A stretch of DNA of 14,186 bases from NCBI GenBank assembly GCA_017556895.1, contig JAFYLX010000072.1, positions 1 to 14,186 on the forward strand, given 5' to 3'. The stretch comes from Bacillota bacterium. GTDB lineage: Bacteria; Bacillota_A; Clostridia; Peptostreptococcales; Anaerovoracaceae. Numbering within the stretch: the first letter of the stretch is position 1; each line of letters opens with the position of its first letter. Below, one piece after another: positions 1 to 5,979 of this stretch. Both the position numbers and the translations under genes were made by a program. The notes below the pieces were generated by a model. The model was not told the DNA's origin and searched no databases. It was given only the letters and a program-made list of their open reading frames with translations.

Positions 1-488
1 GCACCGTATTGATAGTTTTCATCTAGCAAATAAAAATAGTTCTGGCCATCAGGCACTTCTACTTCAATTACCCAGAATCCCGCATCATCAATGGCAAAAT
101 TCTCATTTTCTGCTAAAGTCCATTCAACTTGACCGGATTCTAAATTAACGATGGACTTAGTTCCATTTTTATCAGTTTCATAAACATATCCCGCTCTTTT
201 AGGAAGTTCTATCTTGTTTGCAGTTTCGTATATAAGATCCCCATTTTCTGCAACTATTCTCCATCCAGAATCGTTACCCTCTACAGTGTATCCGCTAGGA
301 TGTTCCATCTTATACGTCATATATTTGCCAGACCCTGTATCATCCAAATCTTTTTCTGGAATATCGGCAATTACATTTTCTAATGTTGACACTAAGGAAT
401 TTGCCGTAATGCAACTTATGACAGAGATGACCAAAATTATTAATGCAAATACACGAATATATTTACTTTTCAGCATAACTTTTATCAT
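1..488 (-). CDS. Membrane-anchored protein of unknown function (C-terminus beyond the left edge)
   Basis: The frame is open from an ATG at 488 to the left edge, giving 162 codons with no stop. The start lies two bases after the stop of the ABC ATPase gene and has a good ribosome site (AGGGGTGA) inside the end of that gene, so the two are co-transcribed. Residues about 8-30 form one hydrophobic segment followed by polar sequence rich in acidic, aromatic and glycine residues. This looks like a signal anchor with an extracytoplasmic domain. In YtrA/YtrB-type operons the genes after the ATPase usually encode membrane partners, so this may be the start of a permease with a large outer domain. I see no diagnostic family motif. 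The reading frame and membrane anchor are seen in the sequence; the permease idea is inference. Only the N-terminal part is present. Confidence 0.8.
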   Translation of the reverse strand, partial: MIKVMLKSKYIRVFALIILVISVISCITANSLVSTLENVIADIPEKDLDDTGSGKYMTYKMEHPSGYTVEGNDSGWRIVAENGDLIYETANKIELPKRAGYVYETDKNGTKSIVNLESGQVEWTLAENENFAIDDAGFWVIEVEVPDGQNYFYLLDENYQYG

Positions 489-490
489 AT

Positions 491-1222
491 CTACTCACCC
501 CTAAACATATGCTTCATAGCGTTCTCAAGTGTTCCGCCGTACTTATCTCTCAATACATCGCTGTCTTCTACTGCGGTAATCTTGCCATCTTGCAGTACAA
601 TAACGCCATCGAATAATCTTTCAATGTCACGAATTAGATGTGTAACGATAATCATCGTACCCTTTGGATTGAAATTCTCAAGAATTATATCAAGCACATG
701 TTCTCTAGCCTCAACATCGACTGCACCAAGTGGCTCATCTAGCAAATATAGTCTTGCACTTCTTGCCATCATCAGTGATATCTGTAATTTATCTACAACC
801 CCTTTTGACATTTCTTTTACAGTCTGTTCCTCACCGATGTGAAAAATATTTAATAATTCCCTACATTTCACTTCGTCGAAATCATCGAAAAACGTATTAT
901 ATAACTCGATCATATCCTTTACTGGCATATCCTTTGGCATAGTACTCTTGTCCGGAAAATACGCCACTTCAGCTTTTGTAAATGCTCCCGGTCTATGTCC
1001 ATCAATTTCTACTTTTCCTTGGTAGTCCATGCACATGCCTGCTAGAATTTTCAGAAGCGTAGTCTTGCCACTAGCGTTTGGTCCAAGAAGTCCTAGGATC
1101 TTCCCCTCTGGAATCTCAAGATTCACGCCATCTAGTGCCCTCACATCGCCAAACCATTTTTTCAAATCTTTTATTTCTACGATTGGTGGTGCTTCCACTA
1201 ATCTAAGTTTTCCCTTTTCCAT
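491..1222 (-). CDS. ABC transporter ATP-binding protein, YtrB-like
   Basis: This 243-residue single-domain ABC ATPase should energise a membrane export complex from the cytoplasmic face. Walker A is GPNASGKT at residues 47-54. The signature is degenerate (MSKGV, 138-142) instead of LSGGQ. Walker B ends LLDEP with D162 and E163, and the switch histidine is H195 in IVTHLIRD. At the Q-loop position the protein has FPDK rather than Gln, as is common in ATPases paired with YtrA-type GntR regulators. The ATG directly follows the TAA of the GntR gene (TAAATG), with an AAGGTAGG ribosome site inside the upstream gene, so translation is probably coupled. Substrate is unknown. B. subtilis ytr genes respond to cell-wall antibiotics, but transferring that role here is inference. 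Confidence 0.93.
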   Translation of the reverse strand: MEKGKLRLVEAPPIVEIKDLKKWFGDVRALDGVNLEIPEGKILGLLGPNASGKTTLLKILAGMCMDYQGKVEIDGHRPGAFTKAEVAYFPDKSTMPKDMPVKDMIELYNTFFDDFDEVKCRELLNIFHIGEEQTVKEMSKGVVDKLQISLMMARSARLYLLDEPLGAVDVEAREHVLDIILENFNPKGTMIIVTHLIRDIERLFDGVIVLQDGKITAVEDSDVLRDKYGGTLENAMKHMFRGE

Positions 1223-1612
1223 TTAACCTACCTTTGTTTCTGCTTCCATCAGTTCTTCATTCCTTGCTCGAAAAAACTCGATCATTTCCTCTGGCGTATA
1301 TCCTAGTTCTAGCATAGCGCTTCTGAACGCGTCAGCCGCCGCTATAGCTACATCTTTCTTTAGCCCCTTGATTAGTTTTCTGTCTTCCGTTACGAATCTT
1401 CCTGCAGTTCTCTCTGAAACTAGAAGCCCTTCTCTTTCTAGTTCAATCATAGCTCTTTGCATAGTATTTGGATTAACTTCAAAAAGTGCAGCTAATTCTC
1501 TTACAGACGGAATTTTCTGTCCTGGCGCCCACTCGCCTGCGGCAATTGCCTCTCTCACCTTTTGCATTATCTGTATGTATATCGGCATATTATCGTCTAA
1601 TTTGTAATCCAT
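1223..1612 (-). CDS. GntR-family transcriptional regulator, YtrA subfamily
   Basis: A 129-residue regulator. Residues about 8-75 form the GntR winged helix-turn-helix, with recognisable IPSVRELAALFEVNPNTMQ and EREGLL segments. The C-terminal part (about 76-129) is short and helical. That is far smaller than the FadR or HutC effector domains and is typical of the YtrA subfamily, whose members regulate adjacent ABC transporter genes. The ATG at 1612 has an excellent ribosome site (AAGGAGG) eight bases upstream. It is the first gene of the operon, followed without a gap by the ABC ATPase gene. Two palindromes in its own promoter suggest autorepression of the whole operon. Confidence 0.94.
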   Translation of the reverse strand: MDYKLDDNMPIYIQIMQKVREAIAAGEWAPGQKIPSVRELAALFEVNPNTMQRAMIELEREGLLVSERTAGRFVTEDRKLIKGLKKDVAIAAADAFRSAMLELGYTPEEMIEFFRARNEELMEAETKVG

Positions 1613-1657
1613 GTTGACCTCCTTTTGCCTATGGCTGTACCCATTTCGTCAGTTCAA

Positions 1658-1681
1658 ACTGTATTATCTTACTAACACAGT
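1658..1681. promoter_or_regulatory. Probable GntR (YtrA-type) operator
   Basis: Inverted repeat ACTGTATTA (1658-1666), 6 bp spacer, TAACACAGT (1673-1681), with 8 of 9 arm positions matching. It overlaps the -10 element and the predicted start site of the GntR operon, where a bound repressor would block initiation. The palindrome is seen directly; assigning it to the adjacent GntR protein is inference. Confidence 0.6.
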
Positions 1682-1705
1682 AATACATATAGCAGTATAT
1701 GTCAA
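1677..1705 (-). promoter_or_regulatory. Promoter of the GntR/ABC operon
   Basis: Read on the minus strand, a perfect -35 TTGACA (1700-1705) is followed after 17 bp by TACTGT (1677-1682) as the -10 element. A start site near 1670 would leave a leader of roughly 58 bases before the GntR ATG. The -35 and spacing are convincing. The -10 is weak, which suits a promoter controlled by a repressor. Confidence 0.65.
1685..1702. promoter_or_regulatory. Second palindrome between -35 and -10 of the GntR operon
   Basis: A perfect inverted repeat, ACATATA-GCAG-TATATGT, with 7-bp arms and a 4-bp spacer. It fills the spacer between the -35 and -10 elements. It may be a second operator or a site for another regulator. 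Its AT-rich arms make chance occurrence more likely than for the neighbouring repeat. Confidence 0.4.
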
Positions 1706-1762
1706 CGCTTTATTGCGAAAAAGCGGCAAAAATAAAAAAACACGCCATAAAAGAACATATGT

Positions 1763-1791
1763 TTGTCTTCTAGTGAAATTTATGCTATAAT
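1763..1791 (+). promoter_or_regulatory. Promoter of the small hydrophobic toxin-like gene
   Basis: TTGTCT (1763-1768), 17 bp, then a perfect TATAAT (1786-1791) with an extended -10 TG (TGCTATAAT). Transcription should start near 1798, giving a leader of about 60 bases that begins AAGAGTTACC. It is the only strong plus-strand promoter I see in the window, and the gene it drives is only 28 codons long. Confidence 0.75.
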
Positions 1792-1797
1792 GCAATC

Positions 1798-1831
1798 AAG
1801 AGTTACCTGAGACACGGTGGACGGTGCGCTC
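1798..1831 (+). repeat. Leader repeat, copy 1 (start of the toxin mRNA)
   Basis: AAGAGTTACC (1798-1807) and CGGTGCGCTC (1822-1831) are separated by 14 bases. The same pair of blocks occurs on the minus strand at 2010-2035, just inside the opposing promoter. Each copy is an imperfect dyad (GAGT..ACC / GGT..RCTC), so it can fold on itself or pair with the other copy in trans. The last three bases also form the start of the strand that masks the ribosome site. Confidence 0.7.
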
Positions 1832-1850
1832 CTTATTTTATAATAAGGAG
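1829..1850 (+). promoter_or_regulatory. Hairpin sequestering the toxin ribosome-binding site
   Basis: CTCCTTATT (1829-1837) pairs perfectly with AATAAGGAG (1842-1850) across a 4-base loop. The second arm contains most of the Shine-Dalgarno sequence AAGGAGG. That ribosome site is unusually strong: about 11 bases (AAGGAGGTGAT, 1845-1855) match the end of 16S rRNA. Masking a very strong ribosome site in a stem is characteristic of type I toxin mRNAs, where translation must be kept low until the antisense RNA disappears. Confidence 0.7.
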
Positions 1851-1859
1851 GTGATGAAG

Positions 1860-1943
1860 ATGTACATAACTTTTGACCAGCTTTTAAGCTTTTCATTGTT
1901 TATAGTCACACTCATTGCCTTGATCACTTCGATTAAGCGATAG
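1860..1943 (+). CDS. Putative small hydrophobic toxin (holin-like type I toxin peptide)
   Basis: A 27-residue peptide starting MYITFDQLL and ending TSIKR. Residues about 8-24 form one uninterrupted hydrophobic span and the tail is basic (Lys-Arg), so it should insert in the cytoplasmic membrane. Length, the aromatic/acidic N-terminus and the single span with a basic tail resemble the 'putative holin-like toxin' peptides of Bacillota; this is a match of shape, not a database hit. I chose ATG 1860 because it lies 8 bases after AGGAGG. An in-frame ATG at 1854 is too close to the ribosome site, though it would add only Met-Lys. The gene has its own promoter, a masked ribosome site and a terminator, and lies opposite to all its neighbours. 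If expressed it would probably depolarise or damage the membrane. A harmless small membrane protein is the alternative. Confidence 0.72.
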   Translation: MYITFDQLLSFSLFIVTLIALITSIKR

Positions 1944-1957
1944 TTTTTACATAAAAT

Positions 1958-1995
1958 AAAAACACCCGTCCAGCCTCACTTGGACGAGTGTTTTT
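1958..1995. terminator. Bidirectional intrinsic terminator shared by toxin mRNA and minus-strand transcripts
   Basis: A 15-bp stem (1958-1972 with 1981-1995, one internal mismatch) surrounds an 8-base loop. On the plus strand it ends in TTTTT (1991-1995) and stops the toxin mRNA. On the minus strand the run TTTTTATTTT follows, and the mismatch becomes a G-U wobble, so termination should be at least as good. It also ends the nitroreductase operon. In toxin-mRNA sense the loop is GCCUCACU and includes CUCA, which fits the YUNR U-turn pattern used for fast antisense contact. Confidence 0.85.
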
Positions 1996-2009
1996 CATTC
2001 AACCATATT

Positions 2010-2035
2010 GAGTGCACCGATCATCGGTAACTCTT
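2010..2035 (-). repeat. Leader repeat, copy 2 (start of the putative antisense RNA)
   Basis: On the minus strand, AAGAGTTACC (2026-2035, identical to copy 1) and CGGTGCACTC (2010-2019, 9 of 10 identical) are separated by 6 bases. This copy folds well: ACCGA-TGA-TCGGT is flanked by GAGT/ACTC. It sits just downstream of the predicted start of the antisense RNA, mirroring the position of copy 1 in the toxin mRNA. Confidence 0.7.
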
Positions 2036-2046
2036 TTATTGTCTAT

Positions 2047-2075
2047 ATTATATTCCAATAAATTTATTATTGCAA
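2047..2075 (-). promoter_or_regulatory. Promoter of the putative antisense RNA
   Basis: Minus strand: TTGCAA (2070-2075), 17 bp, TATAAT (2047-2052). The -10 is perfect and the -35 matches 4 of 6 positions. The -35 lies in the last sense codons of the nitroreductase gene and its stop codon falls in the spacer, so there is no separate intergenic gene for it to serve. The only thing downstream before the terminator is the repeat element. Confidence 0.6.
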
Positions 2076-2591
2076 GCCTACTATTTTAATTACCCCTTTT
2101 TTCTCTACTTCGCCTAGTGGTTCGCCGTCTTGATATCCAAGAGCTGCAATTCCATAAACTACATGGTCTTCAGGGATTCCCCATTCCCCTAGGATTGCTC
2201 TTACTTCTGCCTCATCACAGCAGTGTCTAAGCTGATTGATCCATACAGTACCGATTCCAAGTGAGTGCGCAGCCAGGAAAATATTCTCAAGAGCGCAGGC
2301 ATTGTCTTCCATGCCCCAATCACTTTCTCTTAAATTTGATGGGATGATTAATGCTGCCGGCTTATAGATGTCATAACCTTCACGGCCAAGGGCCTTGCCG
2401 ACTGCTGCTGCAAGTTTTTGAATCTTTTCCTCGTCAGTAACCAGAGTAAACTGCCAAGTTTGCTTGTTCATTCCGCTTGGTGCAGCTAAAGCTACTTTTA
2501 GAAGAATATCTAATTCCTCTTTTGGAATCTTTTTATCTGTAAATTTTCTAACGCTTCTTCTTGTAAGAAGGTTTCTAATTACTTCGTTCAT
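2067..2591 (-). CDS. Nitroreductase family protein
   Basis: A 174-residue FMN-dependent oxidoreductase of the nitroreductase superfamily, probably reducing nitro groups, quinones or other electrophiles with NAD(P)H in the cytoplasm. The N-terminal RRSVRKFTDKKIP is the family's FMN-phosphate motif. It is followed by APSGMNKQTWQF and later by NIFLAAHSLGIGTVW (the GIGTVW segment of the family) and IAALGY near the C-terminus. The length fits the small clade of the family; many members are 180-220 residues. The ATG at 2591 has AGGAGCGAG just upstream and lies nine bases after the second permease gene, so this is the last gene of the operon. The physiological substrate cannot be told from sequence. 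Confidence 0.93.
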   Translation of the reverse strand: MNEVIRNLLTRRSVRKFTDKKIPKEELDILLKVALAAPSGMNKQTWQFTLVTDEEKIQKLAAAVGKALGREGYDIYKPAALIIPSNLRESDWGMEDNACALENIFLAAHSLGIGTVWINQLRHCCDEAEVRAILGEWGIPEDHVVYGIAALGYQDGEPLGEVEKKGVIKIVGLQ

Positions 2592-2600
2592 TACTCGCTC

Positions 2601-4013
2601 CTATTTCTTTTTCTTCAAGATGTTAATAATTGCATTTGGCTTTAATGCATCTCCTCTATAGAAAACCAGATCCTTATATACTCTGCCTGCAATAACTGTA
2701 ATTACTACCGTAGTCACAAGGATAATTCCGATTGTGGCTAACATCTGCCATACAGGGATATTTCCAAGTAGTGCATTTGCTGGCGTTACCATCACCGCAG
2801 TGAAAGGGATCCAGTTTAAAATAGGATTTGAAGCACCATCCATTCCGCCACCATATAAAGTTGCAAGGAAGCTAACTACAAGTACAAGCGTAAACATTAA
2901 GTTTGCAGATGATAAATCTTCCGCCTTACTTGCCATGGCTCCGCCGATTCCTGCAAGTGAACAGTATAGAAGCATTCCCAGAATAATCAATACTGCTGCT
3001 AAGATACAGTTCATCGGTGAGAACATGCCTTCAGTCAGTTCTCTAAGCATCTTAAACATCTCGATTATTTCCATAGTTGAATCAGGATTTATTGCTTTTA
3101 CACCATAGTTTCCTATGACAAAGCTTAATCCTAATGAACCAAGCCAGCTTATTATCTGGATTACACCTGTAAGGGTGATAGCAAATAGCTTACCCAAGAT
3201 AATTGCTACAGGGTTTACGGCAACTAGCATGCTTTCCATTAACTTTGAGCTTTTTTCCATAACCACGCTGTTAGCAATGCCCTGGCCATAGATTAGCACA
3301 AAGAAGTAAAGTAACATTATGTTCAAATACATAACAATCATTGAAACAAGCTCTTTAGCAGATTCTGCTTCTTCTGCCAAGATTTCTTCCTCTGTCATTT
3401 CTTCATACTCTTCGCCGTCAGAATAGTTACCATCTGCTTCAGGATCATGTCCAGACTCCATGGCATAGAAAAGATCTACAAACCCTGCTATTAGCGCATC
3501 TACGCTGTAGGCAACATCTTCGTTAAGTTCACTTCCTTCAGGGATTAATGTTATGAAGTCATATTGATCACCATTTTGCTCAGTTAGAAGAATCAGTGAA
3601 TTATCTGTGTTTCTTGTAGACTTCTTTGCTTTTGCAAAATTATCTCCACAGTCAATAACATCTACTTCAATTCCGAAAGCCTGTGGAAAACTTGCTTCAA
3701 ACCCGCCTTTATTAAAAGCCGCAGGCTCGTATTTTTCTTCGCTTGTATCCACAAGATATATATATTCTAAAGCTGACATATCGATAGGTTCTACGTATGA
3801 AGAAAGCCCATCTTCAAGATCAGTTTCAAACCCAGTCTCTGGTACTGCTTCAGGCTCATCGCTAAAGGCCTCAACGCCAATCATGATTGCTGCTGGGATA
3901 ATTAGACACAATAGCGCAATTATAATTGTGCTATTTCTATATTTTGGATTTCTTACATGCTGCTTAAAAGTAAAGGAAAATATACTTAAAAATCCGCGAA
4001 AATATTCTCTCAT
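2601..4013 (-). CDS. ABC-2 type transporter permease, NatB-like, with large outer domain
   Basis: A 470-residue integral membrane protein. One N-terminal span (about 28-47) is followed by a long extracytoplasmic region (about 48-225) and then a block of about five to six spans (from about 228 to 455), as in the NatB/ABC2_membrane_3 class. The outer region ends in a very acidic stretch rich in Glu and Asp (about 195-220). The motif MEKSSKLMESMLVAV on the cytoplasmic loop is the typical coupling segment of this family. Start ATG 4013 has a strong AAAGGAGGG ribosome site and is one base after the stop of the other permease gene. With that permease and the ATPase upstream it should form an exporter. 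Na+ or peptide/antibiotic export are known roles of relatives; the substrate here is unknown. Confidence 0.9.
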   Translation of the reverse strand: MREYFRGFLSIFSFTFKQHVRNPKYRNSTIIIALLCLIIPAAIMIGVEAFSDEPEAVPETGFETDLEDGLSSYVEPIDMSALEYIYLVDTSEEKYEPAAFNKGGFEASFPQAFGIEVDVIDCGDNFAKAKKSTRNTDNSLILLTEQNGDQYDFITLIPEGSELNEDVAYSVDALIAGFVDLFYAMESGHDPEADGNYSDGEEYEEMTEEEILAEEAESAKELVSMIVMYLNIMLLYFFVLIYGQGIANSVVMEKSSKLMESMLVAVNPVAIILGKLFAITLTGVIQIISWLGSLGLSFVIGNYGVKAINPDSTMEIIEMFKMLRELTEGMFSPMNCILAAVLIILGMLLYCSLAGIGGAMASKAEDLSSANLMFTLVLVVSFLATLYGGGMDGASNPILNWIPFTAVMVTPANALLGNIPVWQMLATIGIILVTTVVITVIAGRVYKDLVFYRGDALKPNAIINILKKKK

Positions 4014-4014
4014 T

Positions 4015-5004
4015 TTATTTTCCCTCCTTTACTTTTAGTGGTTTGCCAAGAGCCATTCTAAAGATTTGTATCATCTTTAGAGGCTTGCCCTTGTACATGA
4101 TTAGGCTGTCATAGGCTTTTCCGGAAAATCTATAAATAATTGCAATCATTGCAATCTGAATTACCCATGACACGAGTAATATAAAGAAACTGATGTCTCC
4201 TGTCACATAATATGTAGGTGCCGCAAAGGCAGATATAAATGGAATCAAAGACATAGGTAATGCCGGGGCTGAACCAAATGGTATTGCTATTACTGTCGCA
4301 ATATAGCAAACGAGAATTAGCATTGTCGCTGACATATTTGCTGATTCCATATCTTCCATAGTTGAGCAGCTTGCTCCGCTTAATGCAGAAATCTGTGATA
4401 ACAGCACGCACGCAAGAAGAAGTGAAACGATGATTATCCCAATTAATTCAAAACCAATGTTAAATATTTCTGATGTGATTCCCATATCTGCAAGGAACGC
4501 ACCCACGAATGCTGTGCTAGTGAACATCCCTGTCACGAAATAGGACACTACAAGGGCTACTGCCATTATTCCAAACATCAGAAAAACGAATGTGATAACA
4601 GCTAGGATTTTGCCCAAAATCATTGCATCAGACTTGATACTCACAAGAAGAGTCTCAACTAGCTTTGATGATTTTTCCTCTAAGATAGCTCTGATAATAA
4701 ATGTGCATGAGAATAGGCAAATCATCATTACAACAATTGAGTATCCGTACTGCACTACATATCTTGCGTCGAAACCGATTTCATCTCTTGCAAGATAGTC
4801 TTCCATAGTCATTACCTGATTTGTGAAAGATAGTCCCGTTTCAACTACTGGCTCATCCACAAAGAAAGACATTACAGGAATAGCTAATGCAGCTGCAAGA
4901 ATAAATATCCCAAAAGAAATCAAGTTTGATTTATTCTTAATGAGCTGCTTGAAGGTAAATCGCATCACTTTACCTGTATCGCTTAAAGAATAGTTCTTAT
5001 TCAT
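4015..5004 (-). CDS. ABC-2 type transporter permease
   Basis: A 329-residue membrane protein with an N-terminal span (about residues 28-48) and a cluster of spans in the second half. It carries the family coupling motif EEKSSKLVETLLVSI, nearly the same as in the downstream permease (MEKSSKLMESMLVAV), so the two are distant paralogues and likely form a heterodimer. I start it at ATG 5004, which has AGGTGA at good distance and overlaps the end of the ATPase gene by 8 bases (ATGAATAA). A GTG at 5013 would add three residues but sits on the ribosome site. It has a much smaller outer loop than its partner. Confidence 0.9.
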   Translation of the reverse strand: MNKNYSLSDTGKVMRFTFKQLIKNKSNLISFGIFILAAALAIPVMSFFVDEPVVETGLSFTNQVMTMEDYLARDEIGFDARYVVQYGYSIVVMMICLFSCTFIIRAILEEKSSKLVETLLVSIKSDAMILGKILAVITFVFLMFGIMAVALVVSYFVTGMFTSTAFVGAFLADMGITSEIFNIGFELIGIIIVSLLLACVLLSQISALSGASCSTMEDMESANMSATMLILVCYIATVIAIPFGSAPALPMSLIPFISAFAAPTYYVTGDISFFILLVSWVIQIAMIAIIYRFSGKAYDSLIMYKGKPLKMIQIFRMALGKPLKVKEGK

Positions 5005-5965
5005 TGACTTCACCTACTTTTTCAACGAAGATTTCGTGAAGTGATGGCTCTCTTAAATCGAAAGTTATAACCGTAATGCCTGCCTCAATCAGCTTAACAA
5101 GTAACTGATTAGCCTGCTCCTCGCCTGCAACCTTAAGCTGATACTCCCTTTCTTTTTCTGCAAGAATCGTAACACCCGCTTCTTCGATTAGCGCTCTCGC
5201 GTCTTGTTCAGTCTTTAAATCCAAGTTTACTCTGCCATAGCTCTTCTTAATATCGTTTAAGTTGCCCTGAAGTACTACCTTTGAACGGTCGAGAATAGTT
5301 ATGTCTGTGCAGAATTCTTCAACCGTTGCCATCTGATGGCTAGACATAATTAAGTATTTGCCCGCAGCAATCTGTTCTCTGATGATTCCCTTGAAAAGGT
5401 CTGTGTTAACGGGGTCAAGGCCTGATAATGGTTCGTCTAAAACGATTAAATCCGGGTTAGAAATAAGTGCGATCATAAACTGAATTTTCTGCTGATTACC
5501 TTTGGAAAGCTGATCAGCAAGTTTTGGTTTGAAGGCTTTTGTTTTTGACTTCTTTTTCTTTTCGCCTAGTGCCTCTGCCTTTGGAGTCGGTGGATATAGA
5601 TATTCCTCTGCCTCAAGTCTGTGAGCCCAATATCTAATTCTTTCCTTTGCTTCATCTTTTGGAACGCCTCTAAGCTCCGCAAAATATAGGAGCTGGTCCA
5701 TCAAGGAGTACTTTGGATAAAGCCCTCTTTCCTCTGCAAGATACCCGATATTGCAGTTTGATGTTGAAAGCGGCTTGCCATTCCATAACACTTCTCCATT
5801 GTCACGCGCAAGCATATCAAGAATCATTCTAATAGCCGTCGTCTTACCCGCACCGTTTGTACCAAGAAGCGCATATACACCAGGTCCTGGCATTTCGAAG
5901 CTCAAGTTATCTACTACGACTTTATCGCCGTATGACTTTTTAAGATTTTTTACTACTAAACTCAT
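4997..5965 (-). CDS. ABC transporter ATP-binding protein, NatA-like
   Basis: A 322-residue ATPase for the two permeases that follow. Walker A GTNGAGKT is at 35-42, LAEERGLY at the Q-loop position (Glu for Gln, common in this clade), signature LSKGN at 153-157, Walker B VLDEP with D177 and E178, and switch H210 in MSSHQM. Residues about 240-322 form the small C-terminal domain found in NatA-type ATPases (DUF4162-like). A lysine-rich insert at about 134-149 precedes the signature and is less usual. The ATG at 5965 has a GGGGG ribosome site, and the gene follows the DUF3169-like gene after 14 bases. Subunit of an efflux transporter; substrate unknown. Confidence 0.93.
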   Translation of the reverse strand: MSLVVKNLKKSYGDKVVVDNLSFEMPGPGVYALLGTNGAGKTTAIRMILDMLARDNGEVLWNGKPLSTSNCNIGYLAEERGLYPKYSLMDQLLYFAELRGVPKDEAKERIRYWAHRLEAEEYLYPPTPKAEALGEKKKKSKTKAFKPKLADQLSKGNQQKIQFMIALISNPDLIVLDEPLSGLDPVNTDLFKGIIREQIAAGKYLIMSSHQMATVEEFCTDITILDRSKVVLQGNLNDIKKSYGRVNLDLKTEQDARALIEEAGVTILAEKEREYQLKVAGEEQANQLLVKLIEAGITVITFDLREPSLHEIFVEKVGEVNE

Positions 5966-5979
5966 GTTGTCCCCCTTAT

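Larger units (their letters stand above)
1950..2040 (-). ncRNA. Putative antisense (antitoxin) RNA
   Basis: A minus-strand transcript is predicted from the TTGCAA/TATAAT promoter at 2047-2075, starting near 2040 and ending in the U-run after the shared hairpin. It would be about 80-90 bases. It contains no credible reading frame. It is fully complementary to the 3' end of the toxin mRNA (about 1958-1996), and its 5' end carries the repeat also found in the toxin leader. Convergent transcripts sharing repeats and one terminator are the layout of the fst/par type I systems. RNA existence is inferred from promoter and terminator only. It may also overlap read-through from the nitroreductase operon. 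Confidence 0.5.

Noticed and set aside
214..504. A 96-codon plus-strand reading frame near the left edge
   Set aside because: It is antisense to a frame that is open to the edge, starts with a good ribosome site and has a clear membrane anchor. The plus-strand frame has no ribosome site.
1798..1859. The toxin leader as a riboswitch or attenuator
   Set aside because: It is only about 60 bases long, lacks a recognisable ligand-binding core, and contains no terminator before the start codon. SD masking explains the fold.
4130..4411. A 93-codon minus-strand reading frame inside the first permease gene
   Set aside because: It lies on the same strand in another frame of a convincing ABC-2 permease, with Cys/Ile/Tyr-rich sequence and no ribosome site. 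It is a shadow.
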